Source: Alistipes sp. (lineage in GTDB: Bacteria > Bacteroidota > Bacteroidia > Bacteroidales > Rikenellaceae). From it: DNA of 26,759 bases. A program made the translations under genes and the position numbers. The notes beneath the pieces were generated by a model, which did not search any database, was not told the DNA's origin, and saw only the letters and a program-made list of their open reading frames with translations. This document shows, piece after piece, positions 1-9,319 of this stretch; positions within the stretch are counted from its first letter, which is position 1; every line of letters starts with the position of its first letter. The DNA lies in assembly GCA_020026415.1 (NCBI GenBank), contig JAHHQL010000023.1, forward strand, positions 1-26,759. Direction: 5' to 3'.

Positions 1-140
1 ATGCTTACCGCACACCGCTCCATTGGTGGGTATTTGCGCTTGCCTTCCTGCTGGTAATGGGCATCACGCTATTGACCGTCACGGTGCGCAGTTGGAACGC
101 CGCCTCGGAAAACCCCATAAAATCATTGAAGAAAGAATAA
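1..140 (+). CDS. ABC transporter permease, FtsX/MacB type (C-terminal end only)
   Basis: Only the last 45 residues are in the window, read from base 3 to the TAA at 138-140. They hold one hydrophobic helix (WWVFALAFLLVMGITLLTV) followed by a short charged tail ending NPIKSLKKE. That ending, a last transmembrane helix and then an 'NP(V/I)xSL(K/R)xE' tail, is typical of FtsX-like permeases of the MacB/LolCE type, and the two downstream permeases end in the same way (NPVKTLNKE, NPVDSLTDE). It is probably the first permease of the same transport operon. The 48-bp AT-rich gap to the ATPase gene shows no terminator. The identification rests on the tail and the context. Confidence 0.8.
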   Translation, partial: AYRTPLHWWVFALAFLLVMGITLLTVTVRSWNAASENPIKSLKKE

Positions 141-188
141 TAAACTAAAATAAGAAATAAAATTAATAACAATTTAAAACTCAGTATT

Positions 189-878
189 ATGGAAATTATG
201 ATCAAAGTAACCGATTTGTGCAAGTCGTTCTCAACCGAAGAAGTCGAAACCATCGCTTTGGACAAGGTGTCGTTCGAAGTCAATAAAGGCGAATTTGTCG
301 CCGTCATGGGACCTTCGGGTTGCGGTAAATCGACCTTGTTGAACATCCTCGGTCTGTTGGACAATCCGACCGAAGGCAGTTACATGCTCCTCGGTCAGGA
401 GGTGGGCGCGTTGAAGGAGAACAACCGCACGAAGTACCGTAAGGGTAACATCGGTTTCGTGTTCCAGTCGTTTAACCTGATCGACGATCTGAACGTATTC
501 GACAATGTGGCTCTGCCCCTGAAATATCTGGGGGTGGGGGCTGCCGAGCGTAAACAGCGCGTGACGGAGATCCTCAAGCGCATGAACATCTACCACCGTG
601 CCGGTCACTTCCCGCAGCAGTTGTCGGGAGGTCAGCAGCAGCGTGTGGCCATTGCGCGTGCCGTGATCGCCAACCCCAAACTGATCCTTGCGGATGAGCC
701 GACGGGTAACTTGGATTCGAAGAACGGCAAGGAGGTGATGCAACTCCTGACGGATCTCAACCACGAGGGTACGACCATCGTCATGGTTACTCACTCGCAG
801 AAGGATGCCTCGATGGCACAACGTATCATTAATCTGTTCGACGGTCACATTGTAAATGATGTTCGTAACGAATTGTAA
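189..878 (+). CDS. ABC transporter ATP-binding protein, LolD/MacB family
   Basis: This 229-residue stand-alone nucleotide-binding domain powers the FtsX-type permeases beside it. All motifs are visible: Walker A GPSGCGKST (41-49), Q-loop Gln93, signature LSGGQ (145-149), Walker B LILADE (165-170) followed by the D-loop, and H-loop His202. The length and the 'ADEPTGNLDS' segment fit the LolD/MacB/FtsE branch, whose members drive mechanotransmission or export of lipoproteins, peptides or macrolides rather than ordinary import. ATG codons at 189 and 198 are both usable. The second (MIKVTDL) aligns better with the usual family start, so the true protein may be 226 residues. The substrate cannot be told from sequence. 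Confidence 0.95.
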   Translation: MEIMIKVTDLCKSFSTEEVETIALDKVSFEVNKGEFVAVMGPSGCGKSTLLNILGLLDNPTEGSYMLLGQEVGALKENNRTKYRKGNIGFVFQSFNLIDDLNVFDNVALPLKYLGVGAAERKQRVTEILKRMNIYHRAGHFPQQLSGGQQQRVAIARAVIANPKLILADEPTGNLDSKNGKEVMQLLTDLNHEGTTIVMVTHSQKDASMAQRIINLFDGHIVNDVRNEL

Positions 879-890
879 ACTACAAGCGTT

Positions 891-3233
891 ATGACCAGTT
901 ATTTAAAGTTCTTGTGGAGAAACAGGCTCTACACCTTCATCGAGGTTGTGGGGCTTGCGCTCTCCCTTACGTTTGTGGTGTTTGTGGGGAGTTACGCCTC
1001 GCAACAATACAGCGTGGCGCATGCGCATCCCGATGCAGATCGGATTTACATTCCCTCAATGCAGGACTATCCGGGACTGACTTCGGGACTTGAAGGGGTC
1101 ATTCGGGAGCGTTTCCCCGAAATCGAGCAGATCACGGTCTATTTCCCTTCGAATATCGCCCCCGGCGGTGGCCGCGTTGTGGAAATTGACAAACACAAGG
1201 TGGAGATCCAATCCGAAGTGACGGTCGATGAGCATTTCTTCGAGATGTTCCCCGATTCCGAGTTTCTGATGGGGTCGCCCGATGTGTTGAAGGAGAAGGA
1301 TAATGTGATTGTCAGCGAGAAACTTGCCCGCAAGTTGTTCCCCGACGGAAACTTCCGATCGGTGTTGCTGGACGAGCACATGAACCTTGCCGCAGTCATC
1401 GCCGACAACGATCGCTCGATTTTCCCAGAGGCCGATGTCATCATGAGCAAGGATTCGCCCTTAAGCGCGGTGACCTATTACGATCCGTTCGACAACTTCG
1501 GCACCTGTCAGACCTTTGTCAAATTGCGCAAGGGGAGTGATGTGGGGCAGTTCTACGAAAATATGAAGCGTGTCTGCAAGGAGATTTACCCGACCGCCTA
1601 TGGAACGGCATTTTTCAAGGGACTGAAACTCAGACGTTGGGATAAAGTCTTCTTTGAACCCTCCGACGGTGTGTTCCGTTACAGCGATCCGAAATTGATC
1701 TACACGCTGTCGGCCATCGCGTTGTTGCTGTTGCTTTCGTCGGTTGCCAACTTCGTGAATCTGAATACGGCTCTGGTCGGTCAGCGTGCCAAGGAGATGG
1801 CCACACGCCGTCTGTTGGGTGCGTCGAGTTGGGGGATTCGGGGTCGCTATGTTTTCGAGTCGGTGGCTCTGACCGCCGTGGCGATGATCTTTGCGCTGCT
1901 CGTTGCCGAGTGGCTCGCTCCGTGGATGAACGAGATGATCGAAGCCGATGTTCCCGTCAGAATCTCGTTCTCGGCGGGTTACATGATGAGTTATGTCGCG
2001 CTGGTCGTGGTGGTCGGAGCATTGGGCGGATTGCTGCCTGCCGTGTTGGCTTCGCGTTACAGGCCGATCGACATTGTGCGGGGTACGTTCCGTCGGGAGA
2101 GCAAACGCATTTGGAGCAAGATCTTCATCGTCATTCAGATGGCCGTGTCGGTATTCCTCATTTCGATGGCTTTCGTGATGCACGCCCAGTATCGCAAATC
2201 GTTGAATCGGGAGATGAACTGCAACCTCAAAAACAAATTTGCGCTGCTCTATATGATCCCCGTATCGGACGGGGCGTTTGATCTGGAAGCACGCATTCGG
2301 GAAATGCCTCAGGTGAAGCGTGTGGGACGTGCGATGAACGTTCCGTGTACACAGGCGGGAGTCCAGTACTCGATGACTACAACGGGTGAAGAGGTCAGAT
2401 ATCGGATGTATATCATGGATTCGACGACGTTCAACATGATGGAGTTCCCGAAGGAGGAAGATTTCCGAACTCCCGCCCAGAAAAGCGTGTGGTTCTCCGA
2501 ATCGGCGTTCCGCGCTACGGGATTTGATGCCCAAAATCACGACATCTCGACGACCCTTGCCCAAAAGAGCGGGGCATGCGACCATACGGCGGGTGTGATT
2601 GGTGATGTGCCGACAAATATCGAAAATATCGGTGCGGAGGAGCTGATGATTGTTGCCGTGCAGGATTTCTCGCAATATCCGCTCTTTATGTCGGTGATCG
2701 AAACGACCGACCAGCACGAGGAGTTCCGCAAGGCGTTGGATGAGATTTGTCGGGAATACTGCGCAAAAACCTATGGTTATGAGGTCGAACCGATGTACTG
2801 CGACTATCTGGAGGACTTGAAACACAAGGCTCTGGCGAAGGCCGAAAAGCAGATGAATCTGGTCTATGTCTTTATGACGCTGGCGGTTTTGATCTCAATG
2901 CTGGGTCTGTTGGCCATGAGTATTTACGATGCCCGCAACCGTGCCAAGGATATTGCCGTGAGAAAGGTGTTCGGCAGTACGGCGGTGATTGAGGCACGTC
3001 AGGGAATCTTTGCCTATCTGCGACTGATTGCCGTTGCCTGTGCGTTCGGTCTTGTGGCGGCCGTGATGGCTGCGGAGGCTTATCTGAGGCAGTTTGTGTC
3101 GAAGATCGAAAATTACGGATGGATCTTCCTTGTGGTGGTTGTGGTGATCGTGGCGATGGCCGTACTCACTACATTCTGGCAGATCTGGATGGCGGCACGC
3201 GTCAATCCCGTAAAGACCCTTAACAAAGAATAA
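891..3233 (+). CDS. FtsX-like ABC transporter permease (MacB_PCD/FtsX, two FtsX repeats)
   Basis: The 780-residue inner-membrane protein has the duplicated layout common in Bacteroidetes. It starts with an N-terminal helix at about 16-36 and a large extracytoplasmic MacB_PCD-like domain. A first FtsX helix bundle at about 270-395 carries the coupling motif RAKEMATRRLLGAS near 299. A second helix and periplasmic domain follow, and then a final FtsX bundle at about 665-775 with RAKDIAVRKVFGST near 683. Those basic 'K-E/D-(M/I)-A-x-R-(K/R)' segments contact the ATPase in this family. It starts 12 bp after the ATPase gene and is followed 4 bp later by a second permease, so the genes are certainly co-transcribed. 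Bacteroidetes operons of this kind are often linked to envelope stress or peptide export, but the substrate is unknown. Confidence 0.93.
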   Translation: MTSYLKFLWRNRLYTFIEVVGLALSLTFVVFVGSYASQQYSVAHAHPDADRIYIPSMQDYPGLTSGLEGVIRERFPEIEQITVYFPSNIAPGGGRVVEIDKHKVEIQSEVTVDEHFFEMFPDSEFLMGSPDVLKEKDNVIVSEKLARKLFPDGNFRSVLLDEHMNLAAVIADNDRSIFPEADVIMSKDSPLSAVTYYDPFDNFGTCQTFVKLRKGSDVGQFYENMKRVCKEIYPTAYGTAFFKGLKLRRWDKVFFEPSDGVFRYSDPKLIYTLSAIALLLLLSSVANFVNLNTALVGQRAKEMATRRLLGASSWGIRGRYVFESVALTAVAMIFALLVAEWLAPWMNEMIEADVPVRISFSAGYMMSYVALVVVVGALGGLLPAVLASRYRPIDIVRGTFRRESKRIWSKIFIVIQMAVSVFLISMAFVMHAQYRKSLNREMNCNLKNKFALLYMIPVSDGAFDLEARIREMPQVKRVGRAMNVPCTQAGVQYSMTTTGEEVRYRMYIMDSTTFNMMEFPKEEDFRTPAQKSVWFSESAFRATGFDAQNHDISTTLAQKSGACDHTAGVIGDVPTNIENIGAEELMIVAVQDFSQYPLFMSVIETTDQHEEFRKALDEICREYCAKTYGYEVEPMYCDYLEDLKHKALAKAEKQMNLVYVFMTLAVLISMLGLLAMSIYDARNRAKDIAVRKVFGSTAVIEARQGIFAYLRLIAVACAFGLVAAVMAAEAYLRQFVSKIENYGWIFLVVVVVIVAMAVLTTFWQIWMAARVNPVKTLNKE

Positions 3234-3237
3234 AGCA

Positions 3238-5562
3238 ATGAAACACAACGATTTTATATTGAAGGTTCTGACCTTGGGCGTAGGCATGGCAATCAGTTTC
3301 GTGCTGATTGCCAAGGTCACGTTCGAGATCTCCTACGATAAATGTTACACCGATTCGGAGCGCATTTATCAGATCAGGACATTCTTCTCTTATGGAGATG
3401 ATGACCCCGGAAGCGATGCTTGGAACATCAGTGGTGCGATTGCACCGGGTGTGATGGAGTATTGTCCCGGTGTGGAGGCCGCAACCCGCATAACGCCTCT
3501 TTCCCAGAGCGACAAATACCTTACGGATGACGAAAATGTGGTGTCGGGCAAGTTGCTTGTGGCCGATTCGATGTTCTTCGAGATTTTCGATCGTCCGATT
3601 CTGAGCGGCGATCCCCACAAGGTGTTGGCAACCCCTTGTCAGGTCATGGTGAGCCGTTCGTTTGCCGAGAAATTGGGTGGCGTGGAAAAGGCTGTCGGAA
3701 AGACCTTTTGCAACGAGACGATGACCAATATTCCCCTTACGATCGGTGGCGTTTATGAGGATTTCCCGAAAAATTCGAGCATCGGTGTCGATATGTTGCT
3801 GTCCATGAAGTCGCTGGGGGCGGGAACCACCCAAAACTGGGTGGGGAATGACCGCTACTACGGCTGGGTAAAACTTGCCAAGGGGGTCTCGCCCGACGAT
3901 TTAAAGAAGGGCGTACGATTTATGCAGGAGAAGCATCAGGATATCGTTGAGCAAGAAAAGAAAGGTGCACGCATGGAGTATTCGTTTGTACCGATCGAAA
4001 AGTCCCATTTTGTCGATACGAGTGCACGGCCGACGGTCATCATCCTTTCGTTCATCACCTTCCTTTTGCTGGCAATCTCGATTCTGAACTATGTGCTGAT
4101 TGCCGTGTCGGATATCGTGCGCCGATCGAAGGAGGTCGCCATGCGCAAGTGTTACGGTGCAATACCCCGAAACATTTATGCGATGCTGCTGCGTGAAACG
4201 AGCGTCGTACTTCTGGTCGCTTTGGGTGTGGCGGTACTTATGGTGTGGGGTGCGCAGTCGATTATTTACCAACTGGTGGGTGTGCAACTCAAAGAGATGT
4301 TGATTCCCCAATTGTTTGAGGCTCTTGCGGTGGTTGTGGTCATCGTGTTGCTGGTCTCGACCGTACTTCCCGGCATGTTATACACCAAGATCCCCGTAAA
4401 TCTGATCTTCACGCGGTTGATCGGAAGCAAACGCCGTTGGAAACTCACGTTGCTGTGTGTGCAGTTGGTCATCAGTATCGTGTTGGTGGTCTTTATGATC
4501 ATCATTGGGGCACAATACCGCTATGCGATGACGAATGATATGGGGTACAACTATGAGAACGTGTTGGTGATCCGACGCGGAGGTCTTTCCTACGAGGAGT
4601 TGCAACGTGCCGTGGAGCCTTTGCGGGGAATGGCCGAGGTCGAAGAGGTTTGTCTGGCATCAACCGTGCCGATCGAGGGTTTCTCGGGAAACATCATTTG
4701 CACAAAGGAGAGCGAACTGTTCAATATTGCCGACCAGTATTTCATGCAACCCGAATTTTTCAAGATCTTCGGAATCGAGATCCTGGAGGGACGCGTTCCC
4801 GAAACGGTGGCTGAATGTGTCATAAGCGAGAGCTGTGCCCGCAAAATCCGGGAGTACGATCCTTGGAAGAACGGCGTGGTCGGTCAGGGAATCCTCCTTA
4901 CGGAACATGGCAACATTACGGTGACGGGCATCTATCGGGAATATTTCCTCGGAAGTATCTCTTCGCCTGACGATCGTCCCTCGATAATTTCCGGATTCTC
5001 TTCGGGGATTCCCGTGTTGGGAACTTTTATGCGGTATCTTTTGGTGAAACTCAAGGATATGACTCCCGAATCGCTTGCTGCCGTCGAGAAAACCATCGGG
5101 GAGTTGTATCCCAAGAAGCAACTCGAAGTCAAGCCCTACACCGACCTGATGGTCGAGGCATACCGCGAACAGGAGCAGATGCGCAATACGATTTCCATCG
5201 GTTCTTTCTTCGCCATTCTGGTGGCTTTGTTGGGTCTGATCGGTTATCTGCGCGATGAAACCCGCCGACGCACCAAGGAGATGGCTATCCGAAAGATCAA
5301 CGGCGCAACGACACGGGAATTGCTCGGATTGTTCGTAAAGGATATTCTGAAAATCTTCCTTGTGGCACTCGTGATCAGCAATATCGTGGCGTGGGTGGTG
5401 GCCGATTACTGGCTCGATATGTTCGCATGGAAAATCTCGCTTTCGGTGGGGTTGTTCCTCTTGAGCGATCTGATCGTGATGGCGATTGTGGTGGCGGTCG
5501 TCGTTCTCAACACCTTGAAAATTGTCCGTGCCAATCCGGTTGATTCTCTGACGGATGAGTAG
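3238..5562 (+). CDS. FtsX-like ABC transporter permease (second full-length copy)
   Basis: This 774-residue permease has the same two-bundle architecture as its neighbour. The N-terminal helix comes almost at once (about 8-26), without the ~15-residue cytoplasmic lead seen in the upstream copy. FtsX bundles lie at about 270-390 and 655-765, with coupling motifs RRSKEVAMRKCYGAI (near 295) and RRTKEMAIRKINGAT (near 676). The start ATG lies 4 bp after the previous stop. The last residues (NPVDSLTDE) match the family tail. Sequence identity to the upstream copy is low by eye, which suggests an old duplication with the two forming a heteromeric transporter with the shared ATPase. A strong terminator follows 23 bp downstream. 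Confidence 0.93.
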   Translation: MKHNDFILKVLTLGVGMAISFVLIAKVTFEISYDKCYTDSERIYQIRTFFSYGDDDPGSDAWNISGAIAPGVMEYCPGVEAATRITPLSQSDKYLTDDENVVSGKLLVADSMFFEIFDRPILSGDPHKVLATPCQVMVSRSFAEKLGGVEKAVGKTFCNETMTNIPLTIGGVYEDFPKNSSIGVDMLLSMKSLGAGTTQNWVGNDRYYGWVKLAKGVSPDDLKKGVRFMQEKHQDIVEQEKKGARMEYSFVPIEKSHFVDTSARPTVIILSFITFLLLAISILNYVLIAVSDIVRRSKEVAMRKCYGAIPRNIYAMLLRETSVVLLVALGVAVLMVWGAQSIIYQLVGVQLKEMLIPQLFEALAVVVVIVLLVSTVLPGMLYTKIPVNLIFTRLIGSKRRWKLTLLCVQLVISIVLVVFMIIIGAQYRYAMTNDMGYNYENVLVIRRGGLSYEELQRAVEPLRGMAEVEEVCLASTVPIEGFSGNIICTKESELFNIADQYFMQPEFFKIFGIEILEGRVPETVAECVISESCARKIREYDPWKNGVVGQGILLTEHGNITVTGIYREYFLGSISSPDDRPSIISGFSSGIPVLGTFMRYLLVKLKDMTPESLAAVEKTIGELYPKKQLEVKPYTDLMVEAYREQEQMRNTISIGSFFAILVALLGLIGYLRDETRRRTKEMAIRKINGATTRELLGLFVKDILKIFLVALVISNIVAWVVADYWLDMFAWKISLSVGLFLLSDLIVMAIVVAVVVLNTLKIVRANPVDSLTDE

Positions 5563-5584
5563 CATTCATAAGCGTTTTGTTCGG

Positions 5585-5616
5585 AAGGGAACGGGCGGCG
5601 GCTCGTTCCCTTTTTT
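5585..5616 (+). terminator. Rho-independent terminator of the ABC operon
   Basis: A 9-bp stem AAGGGAACG (5585-5593) pairs with CGTTCCCTT (5604-5612) around a GC-rich loop and runs into six T residues (5611-5616). It lies 23 bp after the last permease stop codon. Confidence 0.88.
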
Positions 5617-5687
5617 CGTGTAGGGTCTGTTTGTAACGACTCTTGTTCGCTATAAGTACGGCCGATGGGAAAACCTGAGGGAAGGGG

Positions 5688-5718
5688 TTGATCAACCAAT
5701 ATTTTTTGCGTATCTTTG
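5688..5718 (+). promoter_or_regulatory. Bacteroidetes-type promoter of the men operon
   Basis: TATCTTTG at 5711-5718 matches the Bacteroidetes -7 consensus TAnnTTTG, with a TTG (-33 element) at 5688-5690, 20 bp upstream. Transcription would start near 5724, about 35 bp before the menF start codon. This is the only recognisable promoter before the five men genes. Confidence 0.75.
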
Positions 5719-5757
5719 TTGCTCAAAAAAGAGAACTCGATTAAATAACGAATAAAA

Positions 5758-6855
5758 GTGGAAACCTTTAATTTGAATTCGATCGATCAGTTGATCCGGG
5801 AGCAGAAGCCTTTTGCCGTATATCGTCTGCCCGAAGAAACTGAAGCACTGGCGTTCTGCGGAGAGAACCTCAGACTGATCCGAGACATGAATGAGTTGAA
5901 CGGAGCGCGCGGATTTGTCGTTGTTCCGTTTCGCGTGAACAAGAAGCATCCGATCGTTCTTTTGGAGGCTCCGCAAGATGCGTTTCCTTGTGCCGTTACG
6001 GACATGGAGGACGACGAGCCCGAAAAAACAGATACGGGAAATATCTTCTACGAGAAATGCCCGGAGGAGTATGTCGCGCGTTATCGCGTCTTTCACGATG
6101 CGTTGGAGAACGGTGGTTTCGACAAACTCGTTTTGTCGCGCTGTGAGGATATGAAGAAGCCTCACGACTTTTCTTTGGGCAGGTTGTTCCGTTCGGCCTG
6201 CCGTCTTTATCACGATTCTTATGTTTATCTGTGCTATACCCCGCAGACGGGCGTGTGGTTGGGTGCATCGCCTGAAGTGATCCTTGCAGGGGAGAGCCGA
6301 CGCTGGAGTGTTGTGGCTCTGGCGGGAACGCAACCCGTACTGTGGAATGTCCTGCCCGAAAAGTGGGATGCCAAGAATCGCCGCGAGCAGGCACTTGTGG
6401 TGTCTTACCTGCGCTCGGTGTTGGAATCGCTGTCGATCAAGGCTTCGGAGTACGGCCCCCGTACGGTGCAGGCCGGTGCTTTGGCGCATCTGAAAACCGA
6501 ATTTGACTTTGCGATGGAGGATCACGACCACCTCGGACGGTTGCTCGATATGTTGCATCCGACACCCGCCGTATGCGGTCTTCCGAAGGAGGAGTCGGCG
6601 CGTTTCATCGAAGAGCACGAGGGCTACGACCGCGGATATTATTCGGGATTTGTCGGCTGGCTCGACCCCGAACACCGAAGCGATCTCTATGTCAATCTGC
6701 GTTGTGTCCAGATCATGGAGGACACGTTGCGCCTTTATGCGGGCGGCGGTCTTTTGCGCAATTCGGACATGGAGTCGGAGTGGCGCGAGACGGAGAACAA
6801 ACTGCATACCATGAAACGAATCATCGGCGAAGAGGATGATTCGGACGAGGCTTAA
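5758..6855 (+). CDS. menF: Isochorismate synthase MenF
   Basis: It isomerises chorismate to isochorismate, the committing step of classical menaquinone synthesis. The 365-residue protein has the chorismate-binding fold. Lys123 sits in KLVLSR and corresponds to the water-activating lysine of EntC/MenF. Other family blocks follow in order: GASPEVIL, ALAGTQP, HLKTEFDF, LHPTPAVCGLPKE, the YDRGYYSGFVGW motif and the C-terminal GGGLLRNSDMESEWRETE block. The N-terminal part is short, as in other Bacteroidetes MenF proteins. The start is a GTG at 5758. The next in-frame ATG, near 5887, would remove conserved-looking sequence. It heads the men operon, 21 bp before menD, and the order makes MenF more likely than a siderophore EntC or a salicylate synthase. 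Confidence 0.93.
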   Translation: METFNLNSIDQLIREQKPFAVYRLPEETEALAFCGENLRLIRDMNELNGARGFVVVPFRVNKKHPIVLLEAPQDAFPCAVTDMEDDEPEKTDTGNIFYEKCPEEYVARYRVFHDALENGGFDKLVLSRCEDMKKPHDFSLGRLFRSACRLYHDSYVYLCYTPQTGVWLGASPEVILAGESRRWSVVALAGTQPVLWNVLPEKWDAKNRREQALVVSYLRSVLESLSIKASEYGPRTVQAGALAHLKTEFDFAMEDHDHLGRLLDMLHPTPAVCGLPKEESARFIEEHEGYDRGYYSGFVGWLDPEHRSDLYVNLRCVQIMEDTLRLYAGGGLLRNSDMESEWRETENKLHTMKRIIGEEDDSDEA

Positions 6856-6876
6856 TTTCAGACCCCTGATATTTTT

Positions 6877-8484
6877 ATGTATTCTGACAAGGAGAACGTA
6901 TTGCAGACGGTGGCTCTGCTGTGCGCCCATGGCATCCGCGAGGCGGTGATCTGTCCCGGAAGCCGCAATACGCCGCTTGCGGTGTCGTTGGTCGAGTGCC
7001 CCGATGTAGAGACCTATGCCGTAACCGACGAACGCAGTGCGGGATTCTTTGCGCTGGGACGCGCTCTGGAGAGTCGTCGCGCGGTGGCGGTTTGCTGCAC
7101 GTCGGGAACGGCTCTGTTGAATCTGCATCCCGCCGTGGCAGAGGCTTTCTATCAGCAGATACCCCTTGTCGTATTGTCTGCCGACCGACCGGAGGCGTGG
7201 ATCGGGCAGAAAGACGGGCAGACCGTGCCGCAACCCGACATATTCGGCGGTTTGGTGCGTTGCAGCGTGTCGCTTCCCGAAATTCGTTCGGACGAGGATC
7301 GCTGGTATTGCAACCGACTTTTGAATGAGGCTCTGCTGGAGACCGATCACCATGTGAAAGGCCCCGTACATATCAATATGCCGCTCTCCGAGCCTTTGTT
7401 CGGATTCGGAGTGGAAAAACTTCCCACGGTGCGGACGATTTTGCGGCATGATGCTTTTGACAGGCGGCTTCGTGCGGATATGGTCGCCTCGAAGCGTCCG
7501 ATGATCGTCATCGGTCAGCAATTTGAGGGTGATCTGCCGCTGCCCGAAGGAGTCGTCTGTCTGTCGGAGCATACGGGGAATCATCCGCACGGGTCAATCC
7601 GTAATTTCGATGCGTTGTTATATGCGCTTGGGGAGGAGCGTGCAGCGTTTGCGCCCGATCTTCTGATTACTTTGGGCGGACACATCGTGTCGAAACGATT
7701 GAAAGAATTTTTAAGGAAACATCCGCCTTTGCGCCATTGGGATCTGAATCCGACGGGAAGTATCGAAGATTTATACCGCACGCTGACCGATGTAGTCGAG
7801 GCGGACGATCCCCGCACCGTTTTGGCGCAACTCTCGTTTAAGGGCGATTCCGCCTATTTTGCCCGTTGGAAGGAGCGGTCGCATGCGATTCCCGCACCTT
7901 GTTTTCCGTATTCCGAAATGGCGGCGGTGGGGACATTGATGGGACAACTGCCCAAGGGAGCGGTGCTTCATCTGGCAAACAGTTCGGTAGTGCGTTACGC
8001 CCAACTTTTCGAGACCGATCCCTCGGTCAAGGTGCATTGCAACCGCGGGACAAGCGGCATCGAGGGTTCGCTTTCGACCGCCGTGGGGTATGCCGCCGCA
8101 AGCCGCCGCCCGAATTTTATGGTGATCGGCGATCTGAGTTTCTTCTACGACATGAACGGCCTTTGGAACGGGCATCTTAATCCCAATCTGCGTCTTATGA
8201 TGCTCAACAACGGAGGTGGCGAAATCTTCCACATCCTGCCCGGAATCGGAATGAACCCCACAAAGGATCGTTATGTGGCTGCAAGTCACACGACCCGTGC
8301 CGAAGGGTGGGCACGCGAATGCGGATTTGAATATATGGCGGTAATGTGCCGTGAAGAGTTGGAGGTGGCTGTCCGTCGGCTGACGTCCGACGAAGATCTT
8401 CCGCGACCGCTTTTTGTCGAGGTGTTCACCCGAAAAGAGGAGGATGCCCGACTTCTGAAAATGTATTATCATCAATTAAAATAA
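6877..8484 (+). CDS. menD: 2-succinyl-5-enolpyruvyl-6-hydroxy-3-cyclohexene-1-carboxylate synthase MenD
   Basis: This ThDP enzyme joins isochorismate to the succinic semialdehyde unit derived from 2-oxoglutarate, releasing CO2. The 535-residue protein shows the N-terminal PYR domain with CPGSRNTPLA (27-36) and the catalytic glutamate Glu52 in DERSAGFFALG, then CTSGTAL and SADRP. The C-terminal PP domain has GTSGIEGSLSTAVG and the ThDP/Mg site beginning GDLSFFYD (about 418) and ending LNNGGGEIF. Length and motif order are normal for MenD. It is 4 bp from menB. Confidence 0.96.
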   Translation: MYSDKENVLQTVALLCAHGIREAVICPGSRNTPLAVSLVECPDVETYAVTDERSAGFFALGRALESRRAVAVCCTSGTALLNLHPAVAEAFYQQIPLVVLSADRPEAWIGQKDGQTVPQPDIFGGLVRCSVSLPEIRSDEDRWYCNRLLNEALLETDHHVKGPVHINMPLSEPLFGFGVEKLPTVRTILRHDAFDRRLRADMVASKRPMIVIGQQFEGDLPLPEGVVCLSEHTGNHPHGSIRNFDALLYALGEERAAFAPDLLITLGGHIVSKRLKEFLRKHPPLRHWDLNPTGSIEDLYRTLTDVVEADDPRTVLAQLSFKGDSAYFARWKERSHAIPAPCFPYSEMAAVGTLMGQLPKGAVLHLANSSVVRYAQLFETDPSVKVHCNRGTSGIEGSLSTAVGYAAASRRPNFMVIGDLSFFYDMNGLWNGHLNPNLRLMMLNNGGGEIFHILPGIGMNPTKDRYVAASHTTRAEGWARECGFEYMAVMCREELEVAVRRLTSDEDLPRPLFVEVFTRKEEDARLLKMYYHQLK

Positions 8485-8488
8485 GTTT

Positions 8489-9313
8489 ATGGCAACGAAA
8501 CGAATTTGGAAAACAATCAAGGAGTATGAAGACATCCTCTTTGAGTTCTATGAAGGCATTGCCCGTATTACGATCAACCGCGAGCGTTACCGCAATGCGT
8601 TCACCCCGACAACGACGGCCGAGATGAGCGATGCCATGCGCATCTGCCGCGAAGAACCTTCGATTGATGTCGTCGTGCTGACCGGTGCGGGCGACAAAGC
8701 ATTCTGTTCGGGAGGCGATCAGAATGTCAAGGGTCGCGGCGGTTATATCGGCAAGGACGGCATTCCCCGTCTGAGCGTACTCGATGTGCAGAAGCAGATC
8801 CGCTCTATTCCGAAACCTGTCATCGCTGCCGTGAACGGATTTGCCATCGGAGGCGGTCATGTGCTACACTTGGTGTGCGATTTGACGATTGCTTCGGAGA
8901 ATGCCATTTTCGGTCAGACGGGACCCCGTGTGGGCAGTTTCGATGCAGGTTTCGGTGCTTCGTACATGGCGCGTATCGTCGGACAGAAGAAGGCACGCGA
9001 GATCTGGTTCCTGTGTCGCAAATATAACGCGCAGGAGGCTTTGGATATGGGTATGGTCAATAAGGTCGTGCCACTCGATCAGTTGGAGGACGAATATGTG
9101 GCTTGGGCGCAGGAAATGCAATTGTTGAGCCCTCTGGCACTGCGTATGATCAAGGCGGGTCTGAACGCCGAATTAGACGGTCAGGCAGGTATTCAGGAAC
9201 TTGCCGGTGATGCCACGTTGCTCTACTACCTTACGGGCGAGGCTCAGGAGGGGAAGGAGGCATTCCTCGAAAAACGTAAACCCGATTTCAAGAAATACCC
9301 GAAATTTCCCTGA
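8489..9313 (+). CDS. menB: 1,4-dihydroxy-2-naphthoyl-CoA synthase MenB
   Basis: A crotonase-fold enzyme that cyclises o-succinylbenzoyl-CoA to DHNA-CoA. The 274-residue protein shows FCSGGDQNVKG (about 72-82), the oxyanion-hole segment GGGHVLHLVCD (about 121-131) and the MenB-specific GSFDAGFG block (about 149-156). A C-terminal stretch, EGKEAFLEKRKPDFKKYPKFP, is close to the standard MenB ending. Its place after menD and before menC is the usual Bacteroidetes order, although the reaction follows those of MenC and MenE in the pathway. Confidence 0.97.
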   Translation: MATKRIWKTIKEYEDILFEFYEGIARITINRERYRNAFTPTTTAEMSDAMRICREEPSIDVVVLTGAGDKAFCSGGDQNVKGRGGYIGKDGIPRLSVLDVQKQIRSIPKPVIAAVNGFAIGGGHVLHLVCDLTIASENAIFGQTGPRVGSFDAGFGASYMARIVGQKKAREIWFLCRKYNAQEALDMGMVNKVVPLDQLEDEYVAWAQEMQLLSPLALRMIKAGLNAELDGQAGIQELAGDATLLYYLTGEAQEGKEAFLEKRKPDFKKYPKFP

Positions 9314-9319
9314 TGCGTC

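Noticed and set aside
1461..2825. Long open frame on the minus strand opposite the first full permease
   Set aside because: It lies wholly inside a well-supported permease gene, its translation is rich in His/Arg without domain features, and it has no promoter. It is a codon-bias shadow.
5692..7590. 632-codon minus-strand open frame opposite menF/menD
   Set aside because: menF and menD motifs are unmistakable on the plus strand. The antisense product has no recognisable motif.
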